Of a DNA stretch of 64,000 nucleotides, positions 17,750 through 26,966 are shown one piece after another. The notes beneath the pieces are model-generated. The model did not search any database. It was not told the DNA's origin and saw nothing but the letters and a program-made list of their open reading frames with translations. The first letter of the stretch is position 1; the number at the start of each line of letters is the position of its first letter. Origin of the DNA: CBDFGK01 sp965247075 (lineage in GTDB: Bacteria; Pseudomonadota; Gammaproteobacteria; Pseudomonadales; Halieaceae). The translations under genes were made by a program, and so were the position numbers. Location: contig CBDFGK010000003.1 of assembly GCA_965247075.1 (NCBI GenBank), positions 372,001 to 436,000 on the forward strand, written 5' to 3'.

Positions 17750-18499
17750 TCAGGGTTTCACGCCGCGGTGCAGGGCGACTACGCCGCCGGTCATATTGAA
17801 AAACTCACAGCGCGAAAAGCCCGCTAACACCATCATTTCCTTGAGGGTTTCCTGGTCTGGGTGCATGCGGATAGACTCGGCCAGGTATTGGTAACTATCA
17901 CTATCCCCGGCCACCAGTTTGCCTAGCAGGGGCAATACCCTGAAGGAGTAAGTGTCGTAGGCGCGGCTGACAATTTCGTTGCCGGGTTTGGAAAACTCCA
18001 GTATCAGCAGCCTGCCGCCGGGTCTGAGTACTCTGAGCATGGAACGCAGGGCAGCGTCCTTGTCGGTTACGTTGCGCAGCCCAAAAGCAATGCTTACAAC
18101 GTCAAAGTGATTGTCCGGGAATGGCAGGCTCTCTGCATTTGCCTGCACATATTCGATATTACCGTGGTAGCCGCTATCGATTAGTTTGTCGCGACCGACC
18201 TTGAGCATGGAGTCGTTGATATCGGCGAGAACGACTTCACCCTCACTGCCGACCAGTGCAGAAAATCGTGCCGTCAGATCGCCGGTGCCGCCGGCAATGT
18301 CCAGCACCCGATGGCCGGGCCGCACCGCGCTGACCTCTATAGTAAAACGCTTCCACACCCGATGAATGCCCGCCGACATCAGGTCATTCATCAAGTCATA
18401 GCGATCGGCGACGGAATGGAAAACATTGGCCACCAGGCTCGCTTTGTCTTTGCTTGCTACATCCCGGTAGCCAAAGTGAGTTTTGTTGTCTTCTTTCAT
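17750..18499 (-). CDS. ubiE: Ubiquinone/menaquinone C-methyltransferase UbiE
   Basis: 249 residues, standard length. Visible are THFGYRDVASKDKASLVANV, the SAM-binding motif VLDIAGGTGDLTARFSAL, SIAFGLRNVTDKDAAL and GRLLILEFSKPGN. It methylates the quinol ring carbon using SAM. The order ubiE–ubiJ–ubiB on the minus strand is the conserved ubi cluster. Confidence 0.95.
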   Translation of the reverse strand: MKEDNKTHFGYRDVASKDKASLVANVFHSVADRYDLMNDLMSAGIHRVWKRFTIEVSAVRPGHRVLDIAGGTGDLTARFSALVGSEGEVVLADINDSMLKVGRDKLIDSGYHGNIEYVQANAESLPFPDNHFDVVSIAFGLRNVTDKDAALRSMLRVLRPGGRLLILEFSKPGNEIVSRAYDTYSFRVLPLLGKLVAGDSDSYQYLAESIRMHPDQETLKEMMVLAGFSRCEFFNMTGGVVALHRGVKP

Positions 18500-18535
18500 A
18501 AGCGTGTTACCGACGTGTATGCTGTCACTGTAGCT

Positions 18536-18916
18536 TTACAGGCCGATTCTCACGACCTGTACGTCCGGGTCTCGGCTGGCACCTGCATCGTGCAGGGCTT
18601 GTACGTATCTCTCCCACAGGCCATCGTGGATGTCGCAAAGTTCCCGCAGGTACTGCCAACTGTAAATACCCGTATCGTGGCCGTCGTCGAATACCAGTTG
18701 CAGGGCATAATGGCCGACTGGCTTGATCGCTGTGATTTTTACGTTCTTTTTGCCGGCCTGCAAAACTTCCTGGCCGGGTCCGTGACCGCGCACCTCTGCC
18801 GACGGCGAATGCACCCGCAAAAACTCGCAGCTTAATTCGAATCTGCTGCCATCGGCGTAAACCAATTCCAGCCTGGCGGATTTCTGATGCAGATTTATCT
18901 CTATCGGATTAGTCAT
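18536..18916 (-). CDS. DUF971 (gamma-butyrobetaine hydroxylase N-terminal-like) protein
   Basis: 126 residues with the DUF971 pattern: LHQKSARLELVYADGSRFEL, then SCEFLRVHSPSAEVRGHG, HYALQLVFDDGHDTGIYSWQ and YLRELCDIHDGLWERYVQAL. The domain resembles the zinc-binding N-terminus of gamma-butyrobetaine hydroxylase and is often linked to iron-sulfur metabolism. In many gammaproteobacteria it sits next to hslU, as it does here (8 bp away), but its role is not established. Confidence 0.85.
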   Translation of the reverse strand: MTNPIEINLHQKSARLELVYADGSRFELSCEFLRVHSPSAEVRGHGPGQEVLQAGKKNVKITAIKPVGHYALQLVFDDGHDTGIYSWQYLRELCDIHDGLWERYVQALHDAGASRDPDVQVVRIGL

Positions 18917-18924
18917 GTCTTGTC

Positions 18925-20247
18925 TCAGAGTATGAACCGGGACAGGTCTTCATCCTGACTCAGTTCTTCCAGTTGGTCGTCCACGTAACTCGCATCAATA
19001 GTGAGCAGCTTGTTCTGCAGGCTACTGTCGGCGGCATTGAAAGAGGCATCTTCCAGCAGACGCTCCATCACAGTGTGCAGGCGGCGAGCGCCAATATTCT
19101 CGGTGCGCTCATTCACCTGCCAGGCGATTTCGGCAATGCGGGCCACCCCGTCTTCAGTAAAGCTTACCTCCAGGCCTTCGGTAGCCAGCAGCGCCTGATA
19201 CTGTTCGGTAAGCGAGGCGTCGGGCTCGCGCAGGATGCGTTGAAAATCTTGCGGGCTCAATGCCGACAGCTCTACCCGGATCGGCAGGCGGCCCTGTAGT
19301 TCGGGGATAAGATCAGAGGGTTTGGAAAAATGAAACGCACCCGAGGCCACGAAAAGAATATGGTCAGTTTTTAACATGCCGTACTTGGTAGTTACCGTGC
19401 ACCCTTCGATAAGCGGTAGCAGGTCGCGCTGCACCCCTTCCCGGGATACATCGGCGCCGCCCATTTCGCCGCGCTTGGCAACTTTGTCCAGTTCATCGAT
19501 AAACACAATACCGGTCTGCTCTGCATTGTTGACGGCGCGTTGCCTGAGCTCGTCTTCATTGACCAGCTTGGCAGCTTCCTCATCGCGCAACTGTTCGAAG
19601 GCAGATTTCACAGACATCTTGCTGGTTTTGGTTTGCTGGCTGGACAAGTTGGAAAACATGCCCTGCAGTTGATTGGTCATCTCCTCCATGCCCGGTGGTG
19701 CCATGATCTCAACGCCGATCGGGCTGCTGCTCAGCTCTATCTCGATCTCCCGCTCATCGAGGTCGCCCTCGCGCAGTTTTTTGCGCAACAGCTGGCGTGC
19801 AGACGATTCAGAACCTTGTTGTTCCTGGCGGGTCGGCGTGAGCAGCACATCGAGAATACGCTCCTCAGCCGCCTCTTCGGCGCGAAAGCGCACCTTCTCC
19901 AGTTCCTGTTCACGCAACATCTTAATGGATACGTCAACTAGGTCTCGCACAATGGAATCAACATCGCGACCCACGTAGCCAACCTCGGTGAATTTTGTGG
20001 CCTCTACCTTAATAAAGGGAGCGTTGGCCAGCTTGGCCAGGCGGCGGGCGATCTCGGTTTTGCCGACGCCGGTGGGGCCGATCATGAGGATGTTTTTTGG
20101 GGTAATTTCATCGCGCAGTTCTCCATTGAGCTGCATGCGACGCCAGCGGTTGCGAAGAGCAATAGCCACCGCGCGCTTGGCCTGGTCCTGGCCAATAATG
20201 TGCTTGTCCAATTCGTGTACGATTTCTCGCGGGGTCATGTTTGACAT
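18925..20247 (-). CDS. hslU: ATP-dependent protease ATPase subunit HslU
   Basis: 440 residues from ATG 20247 (MSNMTPREIVHELDKHIIGQ); the longer frame to 20442 overlaps hslV. It has Walker A GPTGVGKTEIARRLA near residue 58, the VGRDVDSIVRDL pore region, the roughly 130-residue intermediate domain with charged helices, Walker B IVFIDELDKV, and the C-terminal tail ending in DEDLSRFIL that docks into HslV. HslU unfolds substrates for the HslV peptidase. It begins 1 bp after the hslV stop. Confidence 0.96.
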   Translation of the reverse strand: MSNMTPREIVHELDKHIIGQDQAKRAVAIALRNRWRRMQLNGELRDEITPKNILMIGPTGVGKTEIARRLAKLANAPFIKVEATKFTEVGYVGRDVDSIVRDLVDVSIKMLREQELEKVRFRAEEAAEERILDVLLTPTRQEQQGSESSARQLLRKKLREGDLDEREIEIELSSSPIGVEIMAPPGMEEMTNQLQGMFSNLSSQQTKTSKMSVKSAFEQLRDEEAAKLVNEDELRQRAVNNAEQTGIVFIDELDKVAKRGEMGGADVSREGVQRDLLPLIEGCTVTTKYGMLKTDHILFVASGAFHFSKPSDLIPELQGRLPIRVELSALSPQDFQRILREPDASLTEQYQALLATEGLEVSFTEDGVARIAEIAWQVNERTENIGARRLHTVMERLLEDASFNAADSSLQNKLLTIDASYVDDQLEELSQDEDLSRFIL

Positions 20248-20248
20248 A

Positions 20249-20797
20249 TTAGTCCTGCGCGCAATCCAATTCTTCAACGGCGCGATTGTGATTGGTGTAG
20301 ATACAAATATCGGCGGCGATGCCCAGACCCTTTTCGACGATTTCCAGGGCGGACAAGTCGGTGTTGTCCAGCAACGCCCGGGCCGCAGCTTGCGCAAAGG
20401 GGCCACCGGAACCGATAGCGATGAGGTTGTCCTCTGGCTCAATAACGTCGCCGTTGCCAGTGATAATCAGGGAGGTTTCGCGGTCCGCCACGGCTAACAG
20501 GGCTTCCAGCCGTCGTAGTGAGCGCTCTGTGCGCCAGGCTTTGGCGAGCTCTACCGCCGCGCGGGTAAGATGCCCCTGATGCTTCTCCAACTGGGCTTCG
20601 AATAGTTCAAACAGGGTAAAAGCATCGGCGGTGCCACCGGCGAAGCCGGCCAATACCTTGTCGTTATGAAGGCGGCGCACCTTGCGGGCATTGCCCTTCA
20701 TGATGGTGTTGCCCAGCGAGACCTGGCCGTCACCGCCTATGACAACGCTATTGCCGCGCCGTACAGATAGGATTGTTGTTCCCCGGTATTGTTCCAC
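20249..20797 (-). CDS. hslV: ATP-dependent protease peptidase subunit HslV
   Basis: 182 residues from GTG 20797. The GTG is preferred over the ATG seven codons upstream because AAGGAGAAGCAC lies directly before it and the protein then starts with the known propeptide form (M)EQYRG, followed by TTILSVRRGN. The Thr after Gly is the N-terminal catalytic nucleophile after processing. KGNARKVRRL and the GFAGGTADAFTLFE block are also typical. HslV is the dodecameric proteasome-like peptidase. Confidence 0.95.
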   Translation of the reverse strand: MEQYRGTTILSVRRGNSVVIGGDGQVSLGNTIMKGNARKVRRLHNDKVLAGFAGGTADAFTLFELFEAQLEKHQGHLTRAAVELAKAWRTERSLRRLEALLAVADRETSLIITGNGDVIEPEDNLIAIGSGGPFAQAAARALLDNTDLSALEIVEKGLGIAADICIYTNHNRAVEELDCAQD

Positions 20798-20854
20798 GTG
20801 CTTCTCCTTCCAGACCATACAGATATGGGGCAGGTGCGGGCAAAATCAAGCCCC

Positions 20855-21451
20855 TTAGCCCTGCTTGGGAGGGCGTTTTAGTAGTAGCGTATCAATGCCT
20901 TGTTGTGCAGTCAGGCTGCGCGCCTTGGCCAGTTTTGAGCGGGATTCAAAGGGGCCTATATAAACGCGGTACCAACGGCCATTAGCGCCACTGGTTTGCT
21001 CTATCTGGGCATCCATGCCTAGCAGAATCAATTCACCACGCCGTCGGTCGGCGTCCTGTTCCTGCTTGAAGGAACCCGCCTGCAACAGAAACTGACCATT
21101 GGATGTATTGCTTCTGGCGGTGGCGATGCTGGCCGGATCAATTTCTACCTCTACTTTCTGTTCTGGAAGCAGGGTATAAAAATCAAAGCGCGGACCGCTG
21201 TCAGCGCTATCGGTAGCGGGCTGTGGTGATGCTTGGGCCGATGCGGCCTCCAGCGCGGCGGTATCGGGCCGCTGGGTTGCCAGCAAGGCCAGGCCACAGA
21301 TGAAGACGCCGCACAATAAACCGGCACTAAACCAGAGCCCCGGTGAGGCTGTGCCGGAGGTGCGCGCTTGTGCCGGGGTTCGTTTGTTGCCCGCGCTTTT
21401 GCGTTTGCCGCCAGAGCCGTTGCGATTGTTACTGGCAAAGTCCTGGGCCAC
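20855..21451 (-). CDS. SPOR-domain protein, FtsN-like
   Basis: 198 residues. A basic cytoplasmic tail of about 38 residues is followed by one membrane helix (LWFSAGLLCGVFICGLALLA), a linker rich in Ala, Ser and Pro, and a C-terminal SPOR domain (QFLLQAGSFKQEQDADRRRG; GRWYRVYIGPFESRSKLAKA). SPOR domains bind denuded peptidoglycan at division sites. The layout and the place between argS and hslV match the ftsN-like gene of Pseudomonas-type genomes, though the protein is short for FtsN. Confidence 0.8.
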   Translation of the reverse strand: MAQDFASNNRNGSGGKRKSAGNKRTPAQARTSGTASPGLWFSAGLLCGVFICGLALLATQRPDTAALEAASAQASPQPATDSADSGPRFDFYTLLPEQKVEVEIDPASIATARSNTSNGQFLLQAGSFKQEQDADRRRGELILLGMDAQIEQTSGANGRWYRVYIGPFESRSKLAKARSLTAQQGIDTLLLKRPPKQG

Positions 21452-21453
21452 GG

Positions 21454-23139
21454 CTACATACTCTCCGGCGCTGATACGCCCAGCAGCGCCAGGCCATTGG
21501 CGGTGACCTGTCGTACCGCTTCAGACAATGCCAACCTGGCGTCGCGCAGACCGGACTCGTTCACGAGCACCTTGTGGGAGTTGTACCAGCTGTGAAAATC
21601 ACCCGCCAGGTCCTTCAGGTAGTTGGCGATAGCATGAGGTTCAGACTTTTCTGCGGCCTGCATCATCAGTTCCGGGAAGCGGTCCAGGCGCCGCAATATG
21701 GCTTTTTCGGAATCAGCCGTCAGCATGGTCAGGGTGGCGGTGCCAGTATTAGCTGTCCAGCTAAGACCCTGTTCCTGCAGTTTACGCATCACACTGCACA
21801 CACGGGCGTGGGCATACTGGATGTAGTAGACCGGATTGTCATTGGATTGGGCCAGGGCCAGGTCGATATCAAAGGTCAACTGTGAACTGGGCGCCCGGGC
21901 TGCCAGAAAATAGCGCGTGGCATCGCGGCCTACCTCACCAATGAGGTCGCGCAGGGTGACATAACTGCCAGCCCGTTTGGACAATTTAACCTCCGTGCCG
22001 TTGCGTACTACCGTCACCATCTGGTGCAGTACATACTCGGGCCAACCCGCCGGGATACCAATATCCAGGGCCTGCAGGCCGGCGCGTACCCGGGTCACTG
22101 TACTGTGGTGGTCTGCGCCCTGTTCATTAATGACCCGACCGAAGCCGCGTTGCCATTTGTTGTGATGGTAGGCGACATCTGGCAGGAAGTAGGTATAACC
22201 CCCATCACTTTTGCGCATTACGCGATCTTTATCGTCGCCAAAATCAGTGGTGCGCAGCCACAGGGCGCCATCTTCTTCATAGGTATGGCCCTCCTCAATG
22301 AGGGATTGCACGGTGCCATCTACCGCGCCGGAGTTGTACAGCGATGACTCGAGGAAATAGACATCAAAATCAACCCCGAAGGCCTGCAGGTCAAGATCCT
22401 GTTCGCGGCGCAGGTAGGCTACAGCAAACCGGCGAATGGAGTCGATGTCCTCTATGTTGCCAGAGCCGACCACGTGCTGGTCTTCGGCATCCACCTTGGC
22501 ACCCTGCAAATAAGCTACTGCCACCTCCTTAATATAGTCGCCCCGGTAGCCGTCTTCAGGCCAAGCTGTATCCCCCGGCTCAACGCCGCGACACCGGCAT
22601 TGCACTGAGTTGGCCAGGTTGTTGATCTGGGCGCCGGCATCGTTGTAGTAAAATTCTCGTGAAACTTCCCAGCCACAGGCTTGTAGCAGGCGGGCAATGC
22701 AGTCTCCCACTGCGGCAGCGCGGCCATGGCCAATATGCAGGGGGCCGGTAGGATTGGCGGAAACGAATTCTACCTGTACCTTGCGACCCTGCCCCTGTGT
22801 ATTGGTGCCGAAAGCCGCTCCCTGCTCAAGAATCTGCTTTATAACAGCGCTGTTACTGGCCTCGCTCAGGTAAAAGTTAATAAAGCCTGGTCCGGCTATT
22901 TCAGTTTTACTGACCCGGTCTGAAGCTGGCAGGGCGTTACAGATTAGTTCCGCCAGCTGCCGCGGTGGCATGTTGGCCGCCTTGGCGAGTGTTAGCGCTA
23001 CATTGCTGGCGAGGTCGCCGTGCTCCTTGTCGCGGGTGCGATCAATGTGGATGCGTGGCGAGATATCACTGCTCAATTGGCCTGCCTGTACCAGGGCGTT
23101 CAAGGCCTCTGTAATGAGCTCACTGAGGTGTTGCTTCAT
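21454..23139 (-). CDS. argS: Arginyl-tRNA synthetase
   Basis: 561 residues from ATG 23139 (MKQHLSELITEALNALVQAG); the upstream extension to 23178 is not conserved-looking. Class I signatures are NPTGPLHIGHGRAAAVGD (the HIGH motif) and KLSKRAGSYVTLRDL in the KMSKS position. The C-terminal DALR anticodon-binding domain covers YIQYAHARVCSVMRKLQEQG to the end. It charges tRNA-Arg. It leads the long minus-strand gene run towards tatC. Confidence 0.96.
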   Translation of the reverse strand: MKQHLSELITEALNALVQAGQLSSDISPRIHIDRTRDKEHGDLASNVALTLAKAANMPPRQLAELICNALPASDRVSKTEIAGPGFINFYLSEASNSAVIKQILEQGAAFGTNTQGQGRKVQVEFVSANPTGPLHIGHGRAAAVGDCIARLLQACGWEVSREFYYNDAGAQINNLANSVQCRCRGVEPGDTAWPEDGYRGDYIKEVAVAYLQGAKVDAEDQHVVGSGNIEDIDSIRRFAVAYLRREQDLDLQAFGVDFDVYFLESSLYNSGAVDGTVQSLIEEGHTYEEDGALWLRTTDFGDDKDRVMRKSDGGYTYFLPDVAYHHNKWQRGFGRVINEQGADHHSTVTRVRAGLQALDIGIPAGWPEYVLHQMVTVVRNGTEVKLSKRAGSYVTLRDLIGEVGRDATRYFLAARAPSSQLTFDIDLALAQSNDNPVYYIQYAHARVCSVMRKLQEQGLSWTANTGTATLTMLTADSEKAILRRLDRFPELMMQAAEKSEPHAIANYLKDLAGDFHSWYNSHKVLVNESGLRDARLALSEAVRQVTANGLALLGVSAPESM

Positions 23140-23199
23140 TTTGAATATTCGGGAATTGTTGCGGCTGGCTATTATCACCGTATCGCCCGGTAAAGGCTA

Positions 23200-23290
23200 G
23201 GGGACAGACTTAAGTCTGTCCCCGGCAAACAGGATCGGGGTCAGAGTCTACAGCATTGGAGTATGGGGTCAGAGTCTGGACTCTGACCCC
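23200..23290. repeat. Three palindromic/REP-like units between argS and priA
   Basis: GGGGACAGACTT and its exact complement form a 24-bp perfect palindrome (23200–23223). A GGGGTCAGAGTCT half unit sits near 23,237. At 23265–23290, GGGGTCAGAGTC and GACTCTGACCCC form a 12-bp stem with a 2-nt loop. The core matches repeats at 8,544 and 61,421. The units fill the whole gap and end just before the priA stop. Confidence 0.7.
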
Positions 23291-23296
23291 GCTCTA

Positions 23297-25492
23297 CTAC
23301 ACTATATCCAGTGGATCTACGTCCAGAGACCAGCGTATGCGCTTGCCTGCGGGCAGGGTTTCGGCACACTGCGCGATGGTATCGGCCGCCTGCTGGGCAC
23401 GGCGACGCGAACTGCAACTGACCAGTAGCTGAGCTCTAAAACGGCCACTGCGACGTTGCATGGGGGCGGGCAGCGGGCCTATAAATTCTACCTTGAGGTT
23501 TTCCGGCAAACTGTTGCTGCGCACCAGTTGCAAAAAATCCACGGCCTGGTTCATATGATGAGCCTCCGCTCGCAGCAATAACAGGTGGCCGAAGGGCGGC
23601 AGCTGGGATTGACGGCGCTCTGCCAATAGCAATTCAGCATAGCTGCCATAGCCATTGCTGAGCAGGGCGATCAACAGCGGATGATCTGGATAGTGTGTTT
23701 GCAGGATAACGCGCCCGGGCTTATTGGCTCTGCCGGCCCTGCCGCCGACCTGGGTCAGTAATTGTCCCATTCTTTCCGGGCCGCGAAAATCCGGGCTGAA
23801 CAGTGCACCATCCGTGTCCAGCAGGCCCACCAGAGTCACTGAGGGGAAATGGTGGCCCTTGGTGAGCATTTGGGTGCCCAGCAAAATACAGGGCTCATTA
23901 CGGCGAACGGCGGCGATAACGCCCTCCATCGCACCGCGCTTTTGCATGGAATCGCGGTCTACCCGAAAGATGGGGGTTTTGGGGAACAGTTTGTGCAAAA
24001 CCACCTCGGTTTGCTCGGTACCGACGCCGTGTGTGGACAACGCCCGGCTGCCGCAGTCAGGGCAGGCGGTTGGCAGTGGCCGGCGCCAGTCGCAGTGATG
24101 ACAGCGCAATTCAGAGGCCCGCCGGTGCAGGGTCAGATGTGCGTCGCAGTGTCTGCAGTCCGCTACATAGCCACAGTCGTGGCATTGCAGAGAGTGTGCA
24201 TAGCCGCGTCGATTGAGGAAAAGTAACACCTGGTTGCCGGCGCTCAGTTGCTGGTGGGTACTGGCGAGCAAGGCATCACTGAGTCCACCTTGCAGAGAAC
24301 TCTTGCGAATATCGACAATTGCATAGTCCGGCAGCTGCCCGGCTCCGACCCGTTGTCGCAGTTGCAGGCGCTGGTACTTGTCGATAGCGGCATTGTGCAG
24401 GCTCTCCAGGCTTGGGGTCGCAGTGCCCAACACAATGGGAATTTTTTCCAATTGAGCACGTTTGACGGCGAGGTCGCGGGCAGAATACCGGAAGCCTTCG
24501 TGTTGCTTGAATGACAGGTCGTGTTCCTCGTCAATCACGATCAGTCCTGGCGCGGCCAGGCTGGTAAATACAGCGGAACGGGTGCCGATGACGATGTGCG
24601 CGCGGCCGCTGCGTGCGGCTTCCCAGGCCTGGTACCTGGCACCTTCAGACAATCCTGAGTGAAGTACGGCAATCTCCGCGTCAAAACGTCGGCGAAATCG
24701 TTCGGTGATTTGCGGGGTCAGGCCGATTTCCGGGACCAGTACCAGCGCCTGCCGACCCAGGGCGAGCACCTGCTCGATGCAGCGCAGGTAAACCTCGGTT
24801 TTTCCGCTGCCGGTGACACCTTGCAACAGGAAGACTGAAAAGCCGGTTAGCCGTGCGGTAATCGTGTTGACAGCATCTGCCTGTTCCTCATTGAGGGTGG
24901 GCCCGCTATGGCTTTGGGCCGAGCGTAATGGCAGGGCTTGCTGGAAGCTCTCTGCCAGCCCCTTCTTTTCCAGTTGCCTGCGAATATCGGGCTTGATACC
25001 CAGTTGTTTGAGTGTGTCCGCACTGCTGCTGATGGTACTTTGCAGCTGCTGCAGAAACTCAGCCTGGCGCGGCGCGCGGCCCAGTGCACCCTCGGGCAAG
25101 CCCTTGCCCGCCGTGGTCAGCCGCCAGTGTGTCTCGCCGGCGCTGTGGTGGGCCTCGCCCGAGCGCAGCGCGGTAGGCAGGGCAGCGGAGAGAATTTCAC
25201 CGCGGGGATACTTATAATAGTCGGCTGCCCATGCGCACAGCTTCAATATGCCCGGGTTGATCAAGGGCGTATTATCAACCACCGCCAGGATCCGGCGCAG
25301 CTTGTCGATTGGGACTGTTGTTTCCGCGGCGACTTCGATCAATACGGCGCATACTTCGCGCTTGCCAAAGGGCACCAGAATTCGACAGCCCGCCCGTAGG
25401 CTGGACAGCGATTCTGCCTCGAGGTGTTTAGGTGGAAGGTAATCGAATAGTTGGCGCAGCGGAGAGGCGATGGCGAGGCGTAGAAAGGGCAT
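23297..25492 (-). CDS. priA: Primosomal replication protein N' (PriA helicase)
   Basis: 731 residues. The N-terminal DNA 3'-end-binding domain (FLRLAIASPLRQLFDYLPPK) is followed by the helicase core with Walker A QGVTGSGKTEVYL, DEEH in IVIDEEHDLSFKQHE, ATPSLES, and GTQMLTKGHHFPSVTLVGLL. Between the helicase lobes sit paired cysteines (CHDCGYVADCRHCD; CHHCDWRRPLPTACPDCG) that bind two zinc ions. PriA restarts stalled replication forks. Two insertion sequences now separate it from divergent rpmE. Confidence 0.96.
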   Translation of the reverse strand: MPFLRLAIASPLRQLFDYLPPKHLEAESLSSLRAGCRILVPFGKREVCAVLIEVAAETTVPIDKLRRILAVVDNTPLINPGILKLCAWAADYYKYPRGEILSAALPTALRSGEAHHSAGETHWRLTTAGKGLPEGALGRAPRQAEFLQQLQSTISSSADTLKQLGIKPDIRRQLEKKGLAESFQQALPLRSAQSHSGPTLNEEQADAVNTITARLTGFSVFLLQGVTGSGKTEVYLRCIEQVLALGRQALVLVPEIGLTPQITERFRRRFDAEIAVLHSGLSEGARYQAWEAARSGRAHIVIGTRSAVFTSLAAPGLIVIDEEHDLSFKQHEGFRYSARDLAVKRAQLEKIPIVLGTATPSLESLHNAAIDKYQRLQLRQRVGAGQLPDYAIVDIRKSSLQGGLSDALLASTHQQLSAGNQVLLFLNRRGYAHSLQCHDCGYVADCRHCDAHLTLHRRASELRCHHCDWRRPLPTACPDCGSRALSTHGVGTEQTEVVLHKLFPKTPIFRVDRDSMQKRGAMEGVIAAVRRNEPCILLGTQMLTKGHHFPSVTLVGLLDTDGALFSPDFRGPERMGQLLTQVGGRAGRANKPGRVILQTHYPDHPLLIALLSNGYGSYAELLLAERRQSQLPPFGHLLLLRAEAHHMNQAVDFLQLVRSNSLPENLKVEFIGPLPAPMQRRSGRFRAQLLVSCSSRRRAQQAADTIAQCAETLPAGKRIRWSLDVDPLDIV

Positions 25493-25561
25493 GGCAGCTA
25501 GTGTACATCAGCTGTAAAGCCGGTCCGAACGCATTTGATAAGTGGGCTTAAACCCAGTATA

Positions 25562-26954
25562 TTCCAATCCTAAAATGAGCCTGAAGGGGGTGCCTTTTTG
25601 AGTCAATTTCATGCTCTTTTCCTGTCTTGTCCATGGATCGTTTGGAACAGTTCTCGACGGGCCAGTTGGAGCCGGTCCGCGGCCTCGTTATCGCTCATCT
25701 GCTCAGCCATGGCATCCAGTATTTCAAAAGTCATTCCTGGCTTCAAACAGGCTGCTGCCATCGGCAGTGATTTGAACTTCTCGTAAGGTGTCATCAGATT
25801 GCCGTAGGGGTAGCGTTTGCGTTGTTTGCCGCGTGCATCGGTGATCGTCTCAGGGAACAGTCGGGATCGGTGATAATTCACATAGTGGTTGAGATGCTGC
25901 CGGTTGAAGTCGTTAATCAGCGGTGCCCAGTGCTGCGGGATATGACCGTGACCAAACAATGTACGCACCACGTGGCCGTTTTTGCTCTCCGCCGGCGCAT
26001 TGTCATTGGTCTGCCGCGAGCGGGATTTAGTGAACTCAATGCGTAGCTTCTCCAACAGTTTCGCGACTCGTTTATTGATGTACTCCGACCCATTGTCCGA
26101 GTGGAAGCCCCGGATTACGAAAGGAAAGTCACCCAGCAGTTGCTCCAGGGCCAAAATGAGATAGCGCTCACTGATCCTCTCCACAGTGGCAATGACTTCC
26201 GTCTGCGTCACCGCGTCAACAGCATTGATGTGATAGACCCCTTTCTGTTTGTCCCAATCGCCCTGATGCACTGTATCTATGCGGATATAGCCGGGTTGAC
26301 CCCGGGCCTGTGGCTTGCGTCGTTCGCCGATCTGGGAGGCCCTGGGACGAGTCTTCTCCACCTTGCGCCGACACCGCGTATAGGTAGTGGAGTGCCTCAA
26401 ATTGTACAGGTGAGCCACCGAGATCAAGGCCAGGCGCTGGTATTCATCCTGACCAAACACCTGACATGCCCGCTCGCAAAGCTTCTTCATGGTGAAGCCA
26501 TTGGGGGTGTTATGACGCTCATCCATGGCTGCCAGGAGACGAATATCAGCCGCGGTAAAGCGCCGTGAGAAGCCATTCGTGGTGCGCTGCCGACGCACCA
26601 CACGACCCGTTTCCCGGTACTGCCGGAGCAGGCGGGTCAACTGCGGGCGCGAATAACCGCTGACCTTCATCAGGTAGCGAATCAGCACCCCCTTGTCGTG
26701 CTTATTGAGTGCCTTATAGCGGAACTTCATCAGGCTATGCTGTAACCAGCGGTAGCGCTCATCCTTATCGCTAAGCACCTCAAAGGCGACCGGCTGAGCA
26801 CCATCAATAAAGGCACTTAACTGGTCAATCGTCGTTAGTTCTTTAGTATTCATGAGTGTTTGCATCCGCCCATCATGAACAAAAACAACGACGCTGTAAG
26901 ACTCATTCCATATTCGAACGGCGGTGCCCCGTTCAGGCTCATTTCATATTGGAA
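25562..26954 (-). mobile_element. Insertion sequence with integrase-type transposase (IS481/IS3-like)
   Basis: About 1.39 kb. The ends are imperfect inverted repeats: TTCCAAT…AAATGAGCCTGAAGGGG on the left, and the complement of TTCCAAT…AAATGAGCCTGAACGGGG on the right. One transposase gene fills the interior. No obvious target duplication was found; the right end lies inside the 19-bp repeat that flanks the next element. Family naming is tentative. Confidence 0.7.
25609..26865 (-). CDS. DDE integrase-core transposase
   Basis: 418 residues. The N-terminus has helix-turn-helix-like sequence (GVLIRYLMKVSGYSRPQLTR). The central rve-type catalytic core shows the first Asp in YIRIDTVHQGDWDKQKGVYH, the second in FHSDNGSEYINKRVAKLLEK, and the Glu in NDNAPAESKNGHVVRTLFG. 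This DDE triad cuts and joins DNA ends. The type resembles IS481/IS3 integrase-like transposases. The frame is intact, so the copy may be active. Confidence 0.75.
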   Translation of the reverse strand: MQTLMNTKELTTIDQLSAFIDGAQPVAFEVLSDKDERYRWLQHSLMKFRYKALNKHDKGVLIRYLMKVSGYSRPQLTRLLRQYRETGRVVRRQRTTNGFSRRFTAADIRLLAAMDERHNTPNGFTMKKLCERACQVFGQDEYQRLALISVAHLYNLRHSTTYTRCRRKVEKTRPRASQIGERRKPQARGQPGYIRIDTVHQGDWDKQKGVYHINAVDAVTQTEVIATVERISERYLILALEQLLGDFPFVIRGFHSDNGSEYINKRVAKLLEKLRIEFTKSRSRQTNDNAPAESKNGHVVRTLFGHGHIPQHWAPLINDFNRQHLNHYVNYHRSRLFPETITDARGKQRKRYPYGNLMTPYEKFKSLPMAAACLKPGMTFEILDAMAEQMSDNEAADRLQLARRELFQTIHGQDRKRA

Positions 26955-26966
26955 AAGGCTAACCCT

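Noticed and set aside
20248..20442. N-terminal extension of hslU by 65 residues
   Set aside because: It overlaps hslV in another frame. HslU normally begins with the MTPREIV-type sequence found at 20247.
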